DNA of 37,904 nucleotides. Source: Neosynechococcus sphagnicola sy1. GTDB lineage: Bacteria; Cyanobacteriota; Cyanobacteriia; Neosynechococcales; Neosynechococcaceae. Below the pieces are notes generated by a model, which saw nothing but the letters and a program-made list of their open reading frames with translations, did no database searches and was not told the origin of the DNA. This document shows, one piece after another, positions 18,527 to 27,258 of this stretch; position 1 is the stretch's first letter; each line of letters opens with the position of its first letter. Location: assembly GCF_000775285.1 (NCBI RefSeq), contig NZ_JJML01000051.1, positions 1-37,904 on the forward strand, written 5' to 3'. The translations under genes and the position numbers were made by a program.

Positions 18527-19162
18527 ATGCGTCAACTTTCATCCATGTCTCTCCTAGGGATACTGGCCTTCTCAGCCGCAGGTTGTTCGGCTTTGACGGG
18601 TAGTGCCCCCCCCAGTCCCCAGCCATCCGCATCCCCCGCTCCTATCGCTGCGGCAACTCCGGCTCCAGTCATCGCCCAAAAACCTGCCACGGATGCAACT
18701 GGCAAGCCTATGGTTACAAAGGTTCCTGGGAATCAAGCTGCGAGTGATACGAGTTTGATCCAATCCACCAACCCAGACGCACGGTTGCAAGAAATTCAGA
18801 AAGGTCGCACCGATCCGTTCTCTTTGTTAGCGATCTCCCCGGATGTGACCCTTCCCCCTTCTTTAGTGGTTGGCCCGACCAAACCCATCAGGCGTCTGCC
18901 ACCCCCCCCTCCCCAACCCGATCTAGCACGGGCTGTAGAAGTGACCGGAGTGGTGCAGATTGGGAACACCATTCAGGCAATTCTCAAAGCACCCAATGAG
19001 CCTTCCAGTCGCTATGTTCGTGCCGGACAGCGGCTCTCGAATGGCCAGGTACTGGTGAAGCGGATCATCCTAGGAATGGGTGGGAATCCAATTGTAGTGC
19101 TAGAAGAACATGGCATTGAAGTCAACAAAACCCTGTCCGAGCGAACCGCTAGTGCAGTTTAG
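18527..19162 (+). CDS. predicted lipoprotein, PilP-like C-terminal fold
   Basis: Secreted lipoprotein of about 211 residues. The ATG at 18527 gives a short signal peptide with the lipobox SAAGC (from MRQLSSMSLLGILAFSAAGC), and a GAGG-like ribosome binding site precedes it. The upstream start at 18419 would put 36 unlikely residues ahead of the signal. After a proline- and alanine-rich linker comes RTDPFSLLAI, another proline run (RLPPPPPQPD), and a beta-rich end VEVTGVVQIGNTIQAILKAP ... RYVRAGQRLSNGQVLVKRI. The order 'DPF, Pro linker, small beta domain' recalls PilP, the inner-membrane lipoprotein of type IV pili. No other pilus genes are nearby, so this is only a resemblance. Confidence 0.65.
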   Translation: MRQLSSMSLLGILAFSAAGCSALTGSAPPSPQPSASPAPIAAATPAPVIAQKPATDATGKPMVTKVPGNQAASDTSLIQSTNPDARLQEIQKGRTDPFSLLAISPDVTLPPSLVVGPTKPIRRLPPPPPQPDLARAVEVTGVVQIGNTIQAILKAPNEPSSRYVRAGQRLSNGQVLVKRIILGMGGNPIVVLEEHGIEVNKTLSERTASAV

Positions 19163-19254
19163 CTGTCCTGGTTTTTCGAGCATCCCTTGGCAGCTGCGCC
19201 AGCGCTAGAGTGTAATAGTACCCTCCAGGCTGGTGTGCTCAGCCCTTTGCCGCC

Positions 19255-19983
19255 ATGACCTACCCTACTAATAATGGTTCCTGGTTCCCATGGGAATTCG
19301 GGGATCTTGGATTCGGAAATATTGAGAGTGCAGAGGTCGCTGAGGAAGAGAATAAGCTATCAAAACTGGCGCGATCGCACCTGTGGCCGTCCTTCTATGA
19401 CCCTCAACCAGCCCAGGATGGGGAGTTGCTGAGGCAACTTGCCTTTGTGCCAGGGTTGAAAGAGTTTCTGATGTTGCGTCAGGTGCATGCCCTGGAACAC
19501 GCAACTGTCTGGGTGTTAAGTGGTCGTTCCAGTCAGCCTCTGTCCACAGGACCCATTGATGACGGCGATCTGGGTGGCCTGTCTACGGATCAAGGCTTTT
19601 ATATATACGGTCAGGTACAGCAAACGCAGGTGCGGCGGGCTGTGACGCAAGCACTGTACCGACTCACCACGGGTGAGTGGGAACTTGCCCTCCATCCTCG
19701 CTGTGGCACTAATCTATCGGTTGGGATGCTGTTGCTGGCGAGTTTAGCAGTGGGGATTCATGTCGTGTTTCCCAGAGGACCCCTGGAACAATTATTAGGA
19801 CTAGGACTTGCAGCTACCACAGCGGCGCAACTCACCCCTGATTTAGGCCGACTGACCCAGCAATACTTGATGACGGCGATTCCCTTTAATTTAGAGATTG
19901 CCGCCGTCCGACCCGTATTGGACGGGGAGGGTCGGTTTGCTTACTTTGTCCAGGTTCAGTGGATTGAGTCCTCCTGTCCGTAA
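19255..19983 (+). CDS. DUF6391 family protein
   Basis: Protein of 242 residues assigned to DUF6391 by its central motif LRQVHALEHATVWVLSGRSS, which contains two conserved histidines in HALEHAT. Two moderately hydrophobic segments follow (about 156-172 and 178-190, in LSVGMLLLASLAVGIHVVF and LLGLGLAATTAAQL), suggesting membrane association. The first 60 residues are hydrophilic and variable. Function is not known for the family. The ATG at 19255 follows a spacer of 92 bases after the lipoprotein gene and lies about 115 bases before psaE. The two histidines could bind metal, but that is a guess. Confidence 0.7.
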   Translation: MTYPTNNGSWFPWEFGDLGFGNIESAEVAEEENKLSKLARSHLWPSFYDPQPAQDGELLRQLAFVPGLKEFLMLRQVHALEHATVWVLSGRSSQPLSTGPIDDGDLGGLSTDQGFYIYGQVQQTQVRRAVTQALYRLTTGEWELALHPRCGTNLSVGMLLLASLAVGIHVVFPRGPLEQLLGLGLAATTAAQLTPDLGRLTQQYLMTAIPFNLEIAAVRPVLDGEGRFAYFVQVQWIESSCP

Positions 19984-20098
19984 GCCATCACAGCAATAAA
20001 ACTTAAAGACCTCGATCGCCAGAGGGTCGCGATTGAGTAGTAACCTGGAATCAATTCACCGTGTGAGTACGAGATTAAAACAGAAGGGGAAAACACTC

Positions 20099-20335
20099 AT
20101 GGTTCAACGCGGTTCTAAAGTTCGCATTCTCCGTAAAGAATCCTACTGGTATCAGGACGTTGGCACTGTGGCTTCCATTGACCAAAGTGGCATTAAATAT
20201 TCCGTGATTGTCCGCTTCGACCGAGTTAACTATACAGGCTTCAGTGGCAATGCGTCTGGGGTAAACACCAATAATTTTGCCCTTGATGAATTGGTAGAAG
20301 TTGGGGCTCCCAAGGCGAAGAAGTCAGCGAAGTAG
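20099..20335 (+). CDS. psaE: photosystem I reaction centre subunit IV
   Basis: Peripheral stromal-side subunit of photosystem I that helps dock ferredoxin and supports cyclic electron flow. The ATG at 20099 gives [20 protein letters not shown], the textbook PsaE start; the frame to 20033 has only non-family residues upstream. The SH3-like barrel is covered by [11 protein letters not shown] and [20 protein letters not shown], ending in [13 protein letters not shown] and a lysine-rich tail (KAKKSAK). Its 78 residues match the family. A purine-rich AGAAGGGG lies 10 bases before the start. Its presence shows that the host does oxygenic photosynthesis. mutM follows on the same strand. Confidence 0.97.
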   Translation: MVQRGSKVRILRKESYWYQDVGTVASIDQSGIKYSVIVRFDRVNYTGFSGNASGVNTNNFALDELVEVGAPKAKKSAK

Positions 20336-20363
20336 TAGCGAAGGAATCCCTGAGCTAGCAGTT

Positions 20364-20383
20364 GGGGTAGCCATCCCTACCCT
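20364..20383 (+). terminator. weak hairpin after psaE
   Basis: A 6-base stem GGGTAG (20365-20370) pairs with CTACCC (20377-20382), about 30 bases after the psaE stop. There is no T run, so termination is uncertain; it could instead protect the psaE mRNA end. Confidence 0.3.
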
Positions 20384-20498
20384 GGCAAAAGTTCACTCTC
20401 CCGTTGGGTGACACTGCTAATCCAGGTCATTTTGAGTATGAGGAGCCCACTTCTCAGCTTATCTCTACAGATCGCCAGACTCAGATTAAAATCACACA

Positions 20499-21393
20499 TT
20501 GCCGGAATTACCAGAAGTTGAAACGGTTCGCCGGGGACTCAACCAAGTCACCCTTAACCGAACCATCCAGGGTGGATCTGTGTTGCTACCACGCACCATT
20601 GCCCACCCTGTTTTTGTGAATGCCTTTCTAGCGGGTTTAAAGGGAGCCGAGATCGCCCAGTGGCATCGGCGGGGCAAGTATTTACTGGCATCGCTCACCC
20701 GGACATCGATGATCAAAAATTTTCCTCCGGCCATCGAAGGCTCAACTCTACCCCTAGTGGATGGGGGATGGCTAGGGGTACATCTGCGGATGACGGGGCA
20801 ATTGTTGTGGTTAACCCAAGATCAACCGTTGCAAAAACATACCCGCGTCCGACTCTGGTTTGAACAGGGTCAGGAACTGCGATTTGTGGATCAACGTACC
20901 TTTGGGCAAATGTGGTGGGTGCCACCCGGCATTGCCCCTGCAACGATTATTCCTGGCTTAAAAAAACCTCGGGCCGGAACCATTTGACCCAGAATTTTCC
21001 ACCGTGTACCTGGCTGAGCAACTCCACCAGCGTCGTCGTCCGATCAAATCTGCCTTACTCGATCAAACCTTGGTAGCGGGTGTCGGCAATATCTATGCCG
21101 ATGAGGCGCTGTTCCAGAGCGGGATTCGACCCGATACATGGTGTGCCGACCTCAAGCCAGCGCAAATTCAGCGGTTGCAGCAGGCCATTATCAATGTGTT
21201 GCAGGCCAGTATTACCGTCGGCGGCACCAGTTTCAGCACCTTTTTGAATGTCCAGGGCATTAATGGCAACTATGGCGGCACCGCCTGGGTCTACGACCGT
21301 GAAGGTCAACCCTGCCGCGTTTGTGCTACTCCCATTCAACGCTTGAAATTGGCAGGGCGTTCCACCCATTTTTGTCCCCACTGTCAGCACTAG
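20499..21393 (+). CDS. mutM: formamidopyrimidine-DNA glycosylase, frameshifted
   Basis: Base-excision repair glycosylase that removes 8-oxoguanine and opened purines, then nicks the site. It begins with the catalytic N-terminus (M)PELPEVETVRRGL, where Pro2 is the nucleophile and Glu3 catalytic. It continues with HLRMTGQLLW, RFVDQRTFGQMW, QTLVAGVGNIYADE and a C-terminal zinc finger with C-x2-C and C-x2-C (CRVC ... CPHC). The start is TTG, read in ACATTGCCG; a true ATG with one extra T is possible. The frame breaks at the A7 run 20960-20966. Dropping one A gives GLKNLGPEPFDPEFSTVYLA. The product is then about 297 residues. It lies 163 bases downstream of psaE. Confidence 0.93.
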
Positions 21394-21562
21394 GATGCTG
21401 CCAACCTTGGGCTGATGGATCAAGCGTTTAACAGGGATGATTTTTTGACAGACCACTAGGCATTTTGGCTGTTTTGCAGATCTCATTACCCAACGACCCC
21501 AGACAGCAATTCCGATACAATGGCAGGGATTATGCTCCGGCACTGCTGAGTCAATTGATACC

Positions 21563-22591
21563 ATGCAGCAACTCAACAACGCTTTTACCATCTTCCTCAG
21601 CCTATTAGTAGAAGCCCTGCCTTTTTTGCTGCTAGGTGTGCTGTTTTCCAGCATATTATTGTTGTTTGTCGATGAGCGGCGTCTGATCAAGATGCTGCCC
21701 AAAAATCCCCTGCTGGGAGCCTTGGTGGGGAGTTTGGTGGGGTTCCTCTTCCCGGTGTGCGAATGCGGCAATATTCCCGTCGCCCGTCGGTTATTGATCC
21801 AAGGGGTACCGACCCCCGTGGCCATTGGGTTTTTGCTGGCAGCTCCAACGATCAACCCGATTGTGATCTGGGCAACTTGGACAGCATTCCGCGATCAGCC
21901 TGAAATTGTGGTGTTGCGGGTGGGGTTCTCGCTGTTCATTGCCACGGTTTTAGGTTGGGTATTTAGTGTCCAAGCTGATTTACGTCCCCTGTTGCAGGCC
22001 AGCTTGGTTCGAGCCATGCCCCAGCCTCGACCCTCCCACCCAGAAAATTTGGCAGCAGCATCCGGAGCGGAACTTTTGCAGTCAGGCACCTTTTGGCTGG
22101 GACAGCCGGGACAGACTGATTTGATGAGTGTGGCCACACTCCAGGCCAACTTGGTGGCAGCGGTTCCTTTACCTGCGTCCTGGATGGCTCGTCTACCCAT
22201 GTTTGTGGACAATGCTATGCAGGAGTTAAAAGAGCTGGGAGGGGTGCTGGTTGTCGGCAGTGCGATCGCAGCGTTATTGCAAGTCTTTGTGCCCCGCGAC
22301 ATTATTTTGGGCTTAGGTCAGGGGCCGGTAACCTCAATTCTTGCCATGATGGGGTTGGCTACCGTGGTTTCCATCTGCTCTACGGTGGATTCTTTCTTTG
22401 CCCTGTCCTTTGCAGCGACGTTTACCAGCGGCTCCCTTTTGGCCTTTTTAGTCTTTGGCCCCATGATTGACCTCAAGGCCATTGGTCTGATGCTGTCGAT
22501 TTTTCGCCCCCGAGCCATTGTCTATTTATTTGTGATTGCTGCCCAGTTAACCTTTCTGTTAACCCTGTTTGTGAATCTATATGTCAGCTAG
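21563..22591 (+). CDS. permease of the DUF318 / YraQ-like family
   Basis: Polytopic membrane protein of 342 residues with about eight hydrophobic helices in two halves separated by a variable hydrophilic loop (about residues 145-210). The first half has the motif FPVCECGNIPVARR (Cys 66 and 68), and the second half carries the matching VSICSTVDSFFALSF. Both are hallmarks of this permease family, which includes ArsP-type transporters. The ion or metalloid moved is unknown. The end overlaps the next gene by 11 bases, so the two form one unit. The ATG at 21563 follows a mostly AT-balanced spacer of 169 bases; no Zur- or Fur-type operator was recognised. Confidence 0.85.
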   Translation: MQQLNNAFTIFLSLLVEALPFLLLGVLFSSILLLFVDERRLIKMLPKNPLLGALVGSLVGFLFPVCECGNIPVARRLLIQGVPTPVAIGFLLAAPTINPIVIWATWTAFRDQPEIVVLRVGFSLFIATVLGWVFSVQADLRPLLQASLVRAMPQPRPSHPENLAAASGAELLQSGTFWLGQPGQTDLMSVATLQANLVAAVPLPASWMARLPMFVDNAMQELKELGGVLVVGSAIAALLQVFVPRDIILGLGQGPVTSILAMMGLATVVSICSTVDSFFALSFAATFTSGSLLAFLVFGPMIDLKAIGLMLSIFRPRAIVYLFVIAAQLTFLLTLFVNLYVS

Positions 22592-23384
22592 CCTCCCCAC
22601 CTCTAGCCAGCCTCGTCGTCCGGGTTCCAACCGCTCTCAGGCGCTATTGCCTTGGTTGGATGTTGGGGCGATCGCCGCTTGGGGGGGACTACTGCTGACC
22701 TACTGGTTAACCGGTAAACTCAACCTGCTCATTCATCCCCAATACACCTGGTTGGCGATCTCAGGGGGCATGGGTATGCTCTTGATCAGTGCCTGGAAAG
22801 CCTGGGAATTACTGCGATCGCAGGGACTAAAAACTGCTGGAGCCACTTCGGCGGTGTCCCATATCACGCTGTTCCCACCGGGTTGGAGTAGCACCTTACT
22901 TCTGATCACGGCACTGCTGGGGTTTCTGATTAGCCCTCGGGTGTTCACCAGCCAAACCGCCTTTCATCGAGGGGTGACCGATTCTTTGGCCTTGACCAGA
23001 ACCCATCCCCAGGCATTTCACAGTGCGGTGAAACCTGAAGAACGCAGCTTGATTGACTGGGTTCGGACTTTAAATGTTTATCCAGAACCGGATGCTTACA
23101 CCGGACAGCCCGTCAAGGTGCAGGGATTTGTCATCCATGCCCCCGAACTACCCGATAACTACTTACTGATCTCCCGATTTGTGATTACCTGCTGTGCAGC
23201 GGATGTCTACCCTGTCAGTTTGCCGGTGAAGTTGACCCAGAGTCGTCGCTACTACCCACCCGATATCTGGCTGGAAATTGAAGGTCGGATGATCACGGAA
23301 GTTTTGAGTGGCCAGCGAAAACTGACCATTCAACCCCAGAAACTCACCGGGATTCCCGAACCGAAGAACCCTTACGAGTACTAA
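22581..23384 (+). CDS. TIGR03943 / DUF1980 family putative permease subunit
   Basis: Partner of the DUF318 permease, 267 residues. Three or so hydrophobic helices sit in the first 120 residues (for example GAIAAWGGLLLTYWLTG and LLLITALLGFLIS). They are followed by a soluble domain with VKVQGFVIHAPELPDNYLL, FVITCCAADVYPVSLPVK and DIWLEIEGRM, the conserved core of DUF1980 with its paired Cys. This pair of genes (permease plus DUF1980) recurs in many bacteria, often under metal-responsive regulation, but no role is proven. It overlaps its partner by 11 bases upstream. The stop codon overlaps that of the convergent nuclease gene (23381-23384). Confidence 0.85.
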   Translation: MSASLPTSSQPRRPGSNRSQALLPWLDVGAIAAWGGLLLTYWLTGKLNLLIHPQYTWLAISGGMGMLLISAWKAWELLRSQGLKTAGATSAVSHITLFPPGWSSTLLLITALLGFLISPRVFTSQTAFHRGVTDSLALTRTHPQAFHSAVKPEERSLIDWVRTLNVYPEPDAYTGQPVKVQGFVIHAPELPDNYLLISRFVITCCAADVYPVSLPVKLTQSRRYYPPDIWLEIEGRMITEVLSGQRKLTIQPQKLTGIPEPKNPYEY

Positions 23385-24184
23385 AACAAAACCAGTTGAA
23401 TGGGCTGGGTCGCACGACAAAACCCAGTGCGAGACTCCGGTAGGGGTTCGGGGTGCTCTTGAATGGCAGGACAATAGCGGCGGTAGGAACAGGGGTCACA
23501 ATGTTGACCGGGGGCAGGATGCCACTGGTGATCGGTACGCAATTGCATTGCCAGATCTTGAATCATCTGCAACACCCTTTCTCGGTGAACTGGGGTGGCA
23601 ACAAAACAGATCTTCTCCCCCGATCGCAGGCAAAGGAGGCTGAGTTGTTTGAGGCTTTGGGCATAGCGTTGTTCCAAGGCCAAGTAGTAGAGGCCAATCT
23701 GAACATCGAGTAACGTGGATTCCGGGATTTGTTTGTCGCGCCCAGACTTATAGTCGATGAGTTCCAGACCATCCTCGAACCAGTCCAGACGGTCATAGCG
23801 GCCAGTAATGCCAAACTCCAGGTTTTGGATCTCAAGCCGTCCTTGGAGTTTCCCCTCCACCGCCACGGGTTTTCGCAGGGTTGGCTGGGCGGCAATAAAC
23901 TGATGGTAATAGGTATCCAGGATCGATTTCCCCTCGGCGACTTGAGCCGGACTGAGGTTGCTAATGGATTGCTGCCAGCAGTGGTGAACCCAGTCCAGTG
24001 GCGGCAAAGGCTCTTGATAATGCCAGTCCCAGTAGATCTTGGCTAGGGCTTGGTGAAGGGCAGTTCCTAGATTGGCCGCGCCAAAGTAACCCGGTTGTTT
24101 GATTCCCCTTTCATAACGGTAATAGTAGGACTGGGGACACCGCTGGTAGGTCTGGAGCCGTGATGCTGACAGGGGATAAGCCAT
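23381..24184 (-). CDS. RecB-like PD-(D/E)XK nuclease with probable Fe-S cluster
   Basis: Single-domain nuclease of 267 residues. The catalytic core is visible: a conserved Glu in VAVEGKLQG (E110), GRYDRLDW (D131), and ELIDYKSG (D144, K146), followed by the QxxxY-type helix VQIGLYYLALEQRY. Four cysteines at about 16, 229, 232 and 238 (RCPQSY; CDPCSYRRYC) fit the 4Fe-4S arrangement known from AddB and Cas4. The helicase part of RecB/AddA is missing, so it is a stand-alone member. No cas genes or CRISPR repeats are near, which argues against Cas4. The start ATG at 24184 precedes the family-like SASRLQTYQRC. It is convergent with the DUF1980 gene. Confidence 0.82.
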   Translation of the reverse strand: MAYPLSASRLQTYQRCPQSYYYRYERGIKQPGYFGAANLGTALHQALAKIYWDWHYQEPLPPLDWVHHCWQQSISNLSPAQVAEGKSILDTYYHQFIAAQPTLRKPVAVEGKLQGRLEIQNLEFGITGRYDRLDWFEDGLELIDYKSGRDKQIPESTLLDVQIGLYYLALEQRYAQSLKQLSLLCLRSGEKICFVATPVHRERVLQMIQDLAMQLRTDHQWHPAPGQHCDPCSYRRYCPAIQEHPEPLPESRTGFCRATQPIQLVLF

Positions 24185-24294
24185 GATTCAGTTTAGTCTG
24201 GCAACCTCGGTTAGTTAAGGATGGGGAGTGCCCAACCCAGCGATGAGTGCTTGCTTCAAGGGGGAAATTGCCAGAGTGTCAAGTTTCTAAGGGA

Positions 24295-26037
24295 CTAATT
24301 CACCAGACGCAAAAACAGACTGCCTCGGTGGACTCCCGCCTCACTACGGGTGCTGTTGAGGCTAACTGTTCGCAGGTGATCGAGCATCGGTGTCCCGATT
24401 ATTTTCACCCATTGAAACAGAGGAAACGATCGTTCCAGGAAGGACTGACTCCCCTGCCAATCCAGATAGACATAGCCATTGTTGGGGGTGGGCAATGGGG
24501 CAATCGCCTGCTGGAAAGGAGCCGTGGTGAGTAAAGATCCAGAAGTGGCTCGATGGATCGCCGCCCTCATGGCCTCTACGGAGGTGGCAAAAATTTCGTA
24601 CTTGCCCAAGGTGGCATGTACCCCTTGCACCTGAGCCTGCAGTTGCAAATTGGCAGTTTTTTCAGCCGCAACCGGGGGCGCAGCGGTCAGTTTTGTCCAA
24701 GCAGAGACCTGTTGACCTTGCAAATTCAGGGGGCTGGTACCATATCCTTGATCCCGGGCAATTTCATCCAGGTGGGCGATCGCCGATGTGGCTGCGGGCG
24801 ATCGCTGGGTGACAAAAATCCAATCTGGCTGGGTTGAGGTCGGCAGTAACCCCAAGGCATACTCATCGGTGACCCAACTAAAAATAGTCTCAGGGAGATC
24901 AAGACCCCATTGCTGCTGGACGTTAGTCAGGGATTGTTGCAGTAAGGAAGCCAGGGCAGGGTACCCTGAAACACTTGCCGTCAATTGAGTCCACAGGTTG
25001 TTCAGGTTTGTCCCAGAAAGGGTCAGGAGGCTGCCCCCCGGAAGATATTGCAGGGCCTCCACGGGCTGGGAAAGGGAGGGCACTGTGGCGGCTAAGGTTT
25101 GACCGGGAGCGCCCAGGAAGGCAATTTCTGCCAGTAGCCCTTGGGGATGCAGCCCTAGGGCGATCGCTAAACTGTCGTAGAGGGGTTCGGGGGTATCAGG
25201 ATTCTGAAGTTGACTGGCTCCTGTCCAGGTGCCCAGTTGGGGCAGATTCAGAAACACCCAACCAATCTGACCCTGGGGTAAACTTTTGACCGCCTGTTGA
25301 TAGTTGGTGGCCGTGGCTAAATTGAGATCGGGAGCCTGAACATTGTTGATAGCATCCTTGGCAACCTTGGGATAGTTGGCAAACAACACAAAGCGATCTC
25401 CCACCACGGCGGTGGTTAACGTCGTTGGCGGGATTGGGTTGGGCGGTTGGGGTTGTCGCTGTTTAACCTTGGGGTTGGCCAAGACATCAACGGGGGCTTG
25501 GGCATGGATCAGCTTCACACCCTGATATTGCTCAAAGATCAAATCTTGCCCCGCGATCGCCTGTTTTTGCCAAAAGATCTGTAAAAATTCCCGCGCCTTT
25601 TGGGGATCTTGGGTCGCCACCGCCAATAAATAGCCCGGTTGCTGACCATTGTCTGGGTTGCGATCCACATCCCAGGTGGTAATCGCCAGGGTAACTTCTG
25701 ACCCCAGCCAGGGTTGTATCTCCTGTTGGTAGTCCAGGCCGGTACTCCCGAGTAAGCGCTGGCGCAGTTGACGGATCTCCGACCGGAGATGACGGCGTTC
25801 CCCTGGAGCGGCCAGTACCAGCGGCAACTGTTCTAACCGATCGGGGTTGACCAGCAGGGATGCCACCATCGGAGACTGCTTGGGAATCAAGATCGCCGCT
25901 TCCGGATGGGAGAGCTTCCCGCCTTGCAGTAAGGTCAACGGGTTGTGCGATCGCAGCCAGAAGAGACCGACGATGCCGATCAACAGCAGCACCAAAACAG
26001 TCGCAGCCAGGAAGGAGAAAAACGAGCGTGGCTTCAT
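24295..26037 (-). CDS. DUF3352 family protein, membrane-anchored
   Basis: Large periplasmic-type protein of about 580 residues matching DUF3352, which is common in cyanobacteria and has no known role. The start at 26037 (MKPRSFFSFLAATVLVLLLI) puts a single signal-anchor helix at residues 6-26; the alternative at 26076 adds 13 residues. The body is rich in Gln, Pro and Thr. It holds the characteristic AAILIPKQSPMVASLLVNPD, LTLAITTWDVD-like strands, and repeated L-P-Q-L segments, ending in LRTVSLNSTRSEAGVHRGSL. It is likely to lie mostly outside the cytoplasm. It stands between the nuclease gene and Hsp33 on the same strand. Confidence 0.8.
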   Translation of the reverse strand: MKPRSFFSFLAATVLVLLLIGIVGLFWLRSHNPLTLLQGGKLSHPEAAILIPKQSPMVASLLVNPDRLEQLPLVLAAPGERRHLRSEIRQLRQRLLGSTGLDYQQEIQPWLGSEVTLAITTWDVDRNPDNGQQPGYLLAVATQDPQKAREFLQIFWQKQAIAGQDLIFEQYQGVKLIHAQAPVDVLANPKVKQRQPQPPNPIPPTTLTTAVVGDRFVLFANYPKVAKDAINNVQAPDLNLATATNYQQAVKSLPQGQIGWVFLNLPQLGTWTGASQLQNPDTPEPLYDSLAIALGLHPQGLLAEIAFLGAPGQTLAATVPSLSQPVEALQYLPGGSLLTLSGTNLNNLWTQLTASVSGYPALASLLQQSLTNVQQQWGLDLPETIFSWVTDEYALGLLPTSTQPDWIFVTQRSPAATSAIAHLDEIARDQGYGTSPLNLQGQQVSAWTKLTAAPPVAAEKTANLQLQAQVQGVHATLGKYEIFATSVEAMRAAIHRATSGSLLTTAPFQQAIAPLPTPNNGYVYLDWQGSQSFLERSFPLFQWVKIIGTPMLDHLRTVSLNSTRSEAGVHRGSLFLRLVN

Positions 26038-26223
26038 AGCGAAATGTGCGGGAGGAGCAAGGAAGGCTAAAACCAACCCAGGACTATTATTTCACCTCCC
26101 GGTAGCACTACAAAACCACGAGGAGTAAGCTCTGCCGCTCTTAATTGTCCGTCTCGTCAGCCCCAGCATCCCTAACCAGGGAATTTAGCAGCGACCTCTG
26201 CCCCAAATTCCAGGGGGAATGAA

Positions 26224-27123
26224 CTACTGTGGCTCTGCCTGTAAGGCTTGCACCAGTTCTGCCAATTGTTCGCGACTGGCCTGATAGACCTGATTGCAGA
26301 AATGACAAGTTGCTTCAGCGCCATTATCTTTTTCCATCATGTCCTGCAATTCTTCCACCCCCAGCAGTTTTAAAGCCCCTAACATCCGCTCAAAGGAACA
26401 ACCACAGTGGAAGCGCACCAGTTGTACTTCGGGGAGGATTTCCAAACCCATATCTCCAAGCAATTGGGCGAAAATCTGCGGGAGGGTTTTCCCCGCTTTC
26501 ATCAAAGGAGTAAAGCCCGATAGCTGAGAGACTCGTGACTCTAAGGTTTCCACCAGGTCTTGATCCTGAGCTGCTTTAGGCATCACTTGAATTAACAGGC
26601 CACCGGATGCCACCACCTGATCCGGCTCCACCAAGACACCCAGCACCAAGGCGGAAGGAGTCTGTTCTGAAACCGCCAGGTAATGAGCCATATCCTCCCC
26701 AATCTCCCCCGAGACCAGCTCGACGGTTCCCGAATAGGGGTACCCATAGCCAACATCTCGAATCACATACAAAAAGCCTTGGGAACCAACCGCACCCCCG
26801 ACATCTAGCTTGCCCTTGGCATTGGGAGGCAGTTCCACATCCGGGTGATCCACGTAGCCCCGCACCGTACCATCCAAACCGGCATCCACCAGAACGCCCC
26901 CCAAGGGCCCGTTCCCTTTGATCCGGATGTTGACACGGGAATCGGGTCGCTTCATACTCGAGACCAGTAACAGTCCAGCGGTCATGGTACGCCCCAAGGC
27001 GGCAGTTGCCACATAGGAAAGACGATGTCGTTGTCTTGCTTCTTGGACGAGACGGGTCGAGATCACACCAACGGCTCGAATTCCTCCCGCTACGGCGGTG
27101 GCTCGGAGTAGCTGATCAGCCAT
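26224..27123 (-). CDS. hslO: Hsp33 redox-regulated chaperone
   Basis: Holding chaperone that is activated by oxidation and protects proteins during oxidative heat stress. The C-terminal redox switch shows the four zinc-binding cysteines in CGC (240, 242) and CHFC (273, 276), the CxC-x(n)-CxxC pattern of Hsp33. The N-terminal core has motifs such as LGRTMTAGLLLVSSMK, GPLGGVLVDAGLDGTVRGYV and GEIGEDMAHYLAVSEQTPSA. The 299-residue length is normal. Start at 27123 (MADQLLRATAVAGGIRAVG). It is upstream of the DUF3352 gene with 186 bases between. The chaperone fits an oxygenic phototroph exposed to oxidants. Confidence 0.95.
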   Translation of the reverse strand: MADQLLRATAVAGGIRAVGVISTRLVQEARQRHRLSYVATAALGRTMTAGLLLVSSMKRPDSRVNIRIKGNGPLGGVLVDAGLDGTVRGYVDHPDVELPPNAKGKLDVGGAVGSQGFLYVIRDVGYGYPYSGTVELVSGEIGEDMAHYLAVSEQTPSALVLGVLVEPDQVVASGGLLIQVMPKAAQDQDLVETLESRVSQLSGFTPLMKAGKTLPQIFAQLLGDMGLEILPEVQLVRFHCGCSFERMLGALKLLGVEELQDMMEKDNGAEATCHFCNQVYQASREQLAELVQALQAEPQ

Positions 27124-27258
27124 GAAGTTCCTTACAATTCTTAATAACTACCACTCTTCTCTATAGTAAGTCCTAACTGATCACAACGCCGATGGATGGG
27201 GCTGTGATCATTTGATCCTAGATGCCCCGTTTAGATTTTGCTTAACCGAGATTAGATA

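Noticed and set aside
21055..21855. 266-residue minus-strand frame
   Set aside because: It runs antisense through the mutM 3' half and the permease gene and has no family-like sequence.
23381..24184. Cas4 of a CRISPR system
   Set aside because: No cas1, cas2 or repeat array is present in the window.
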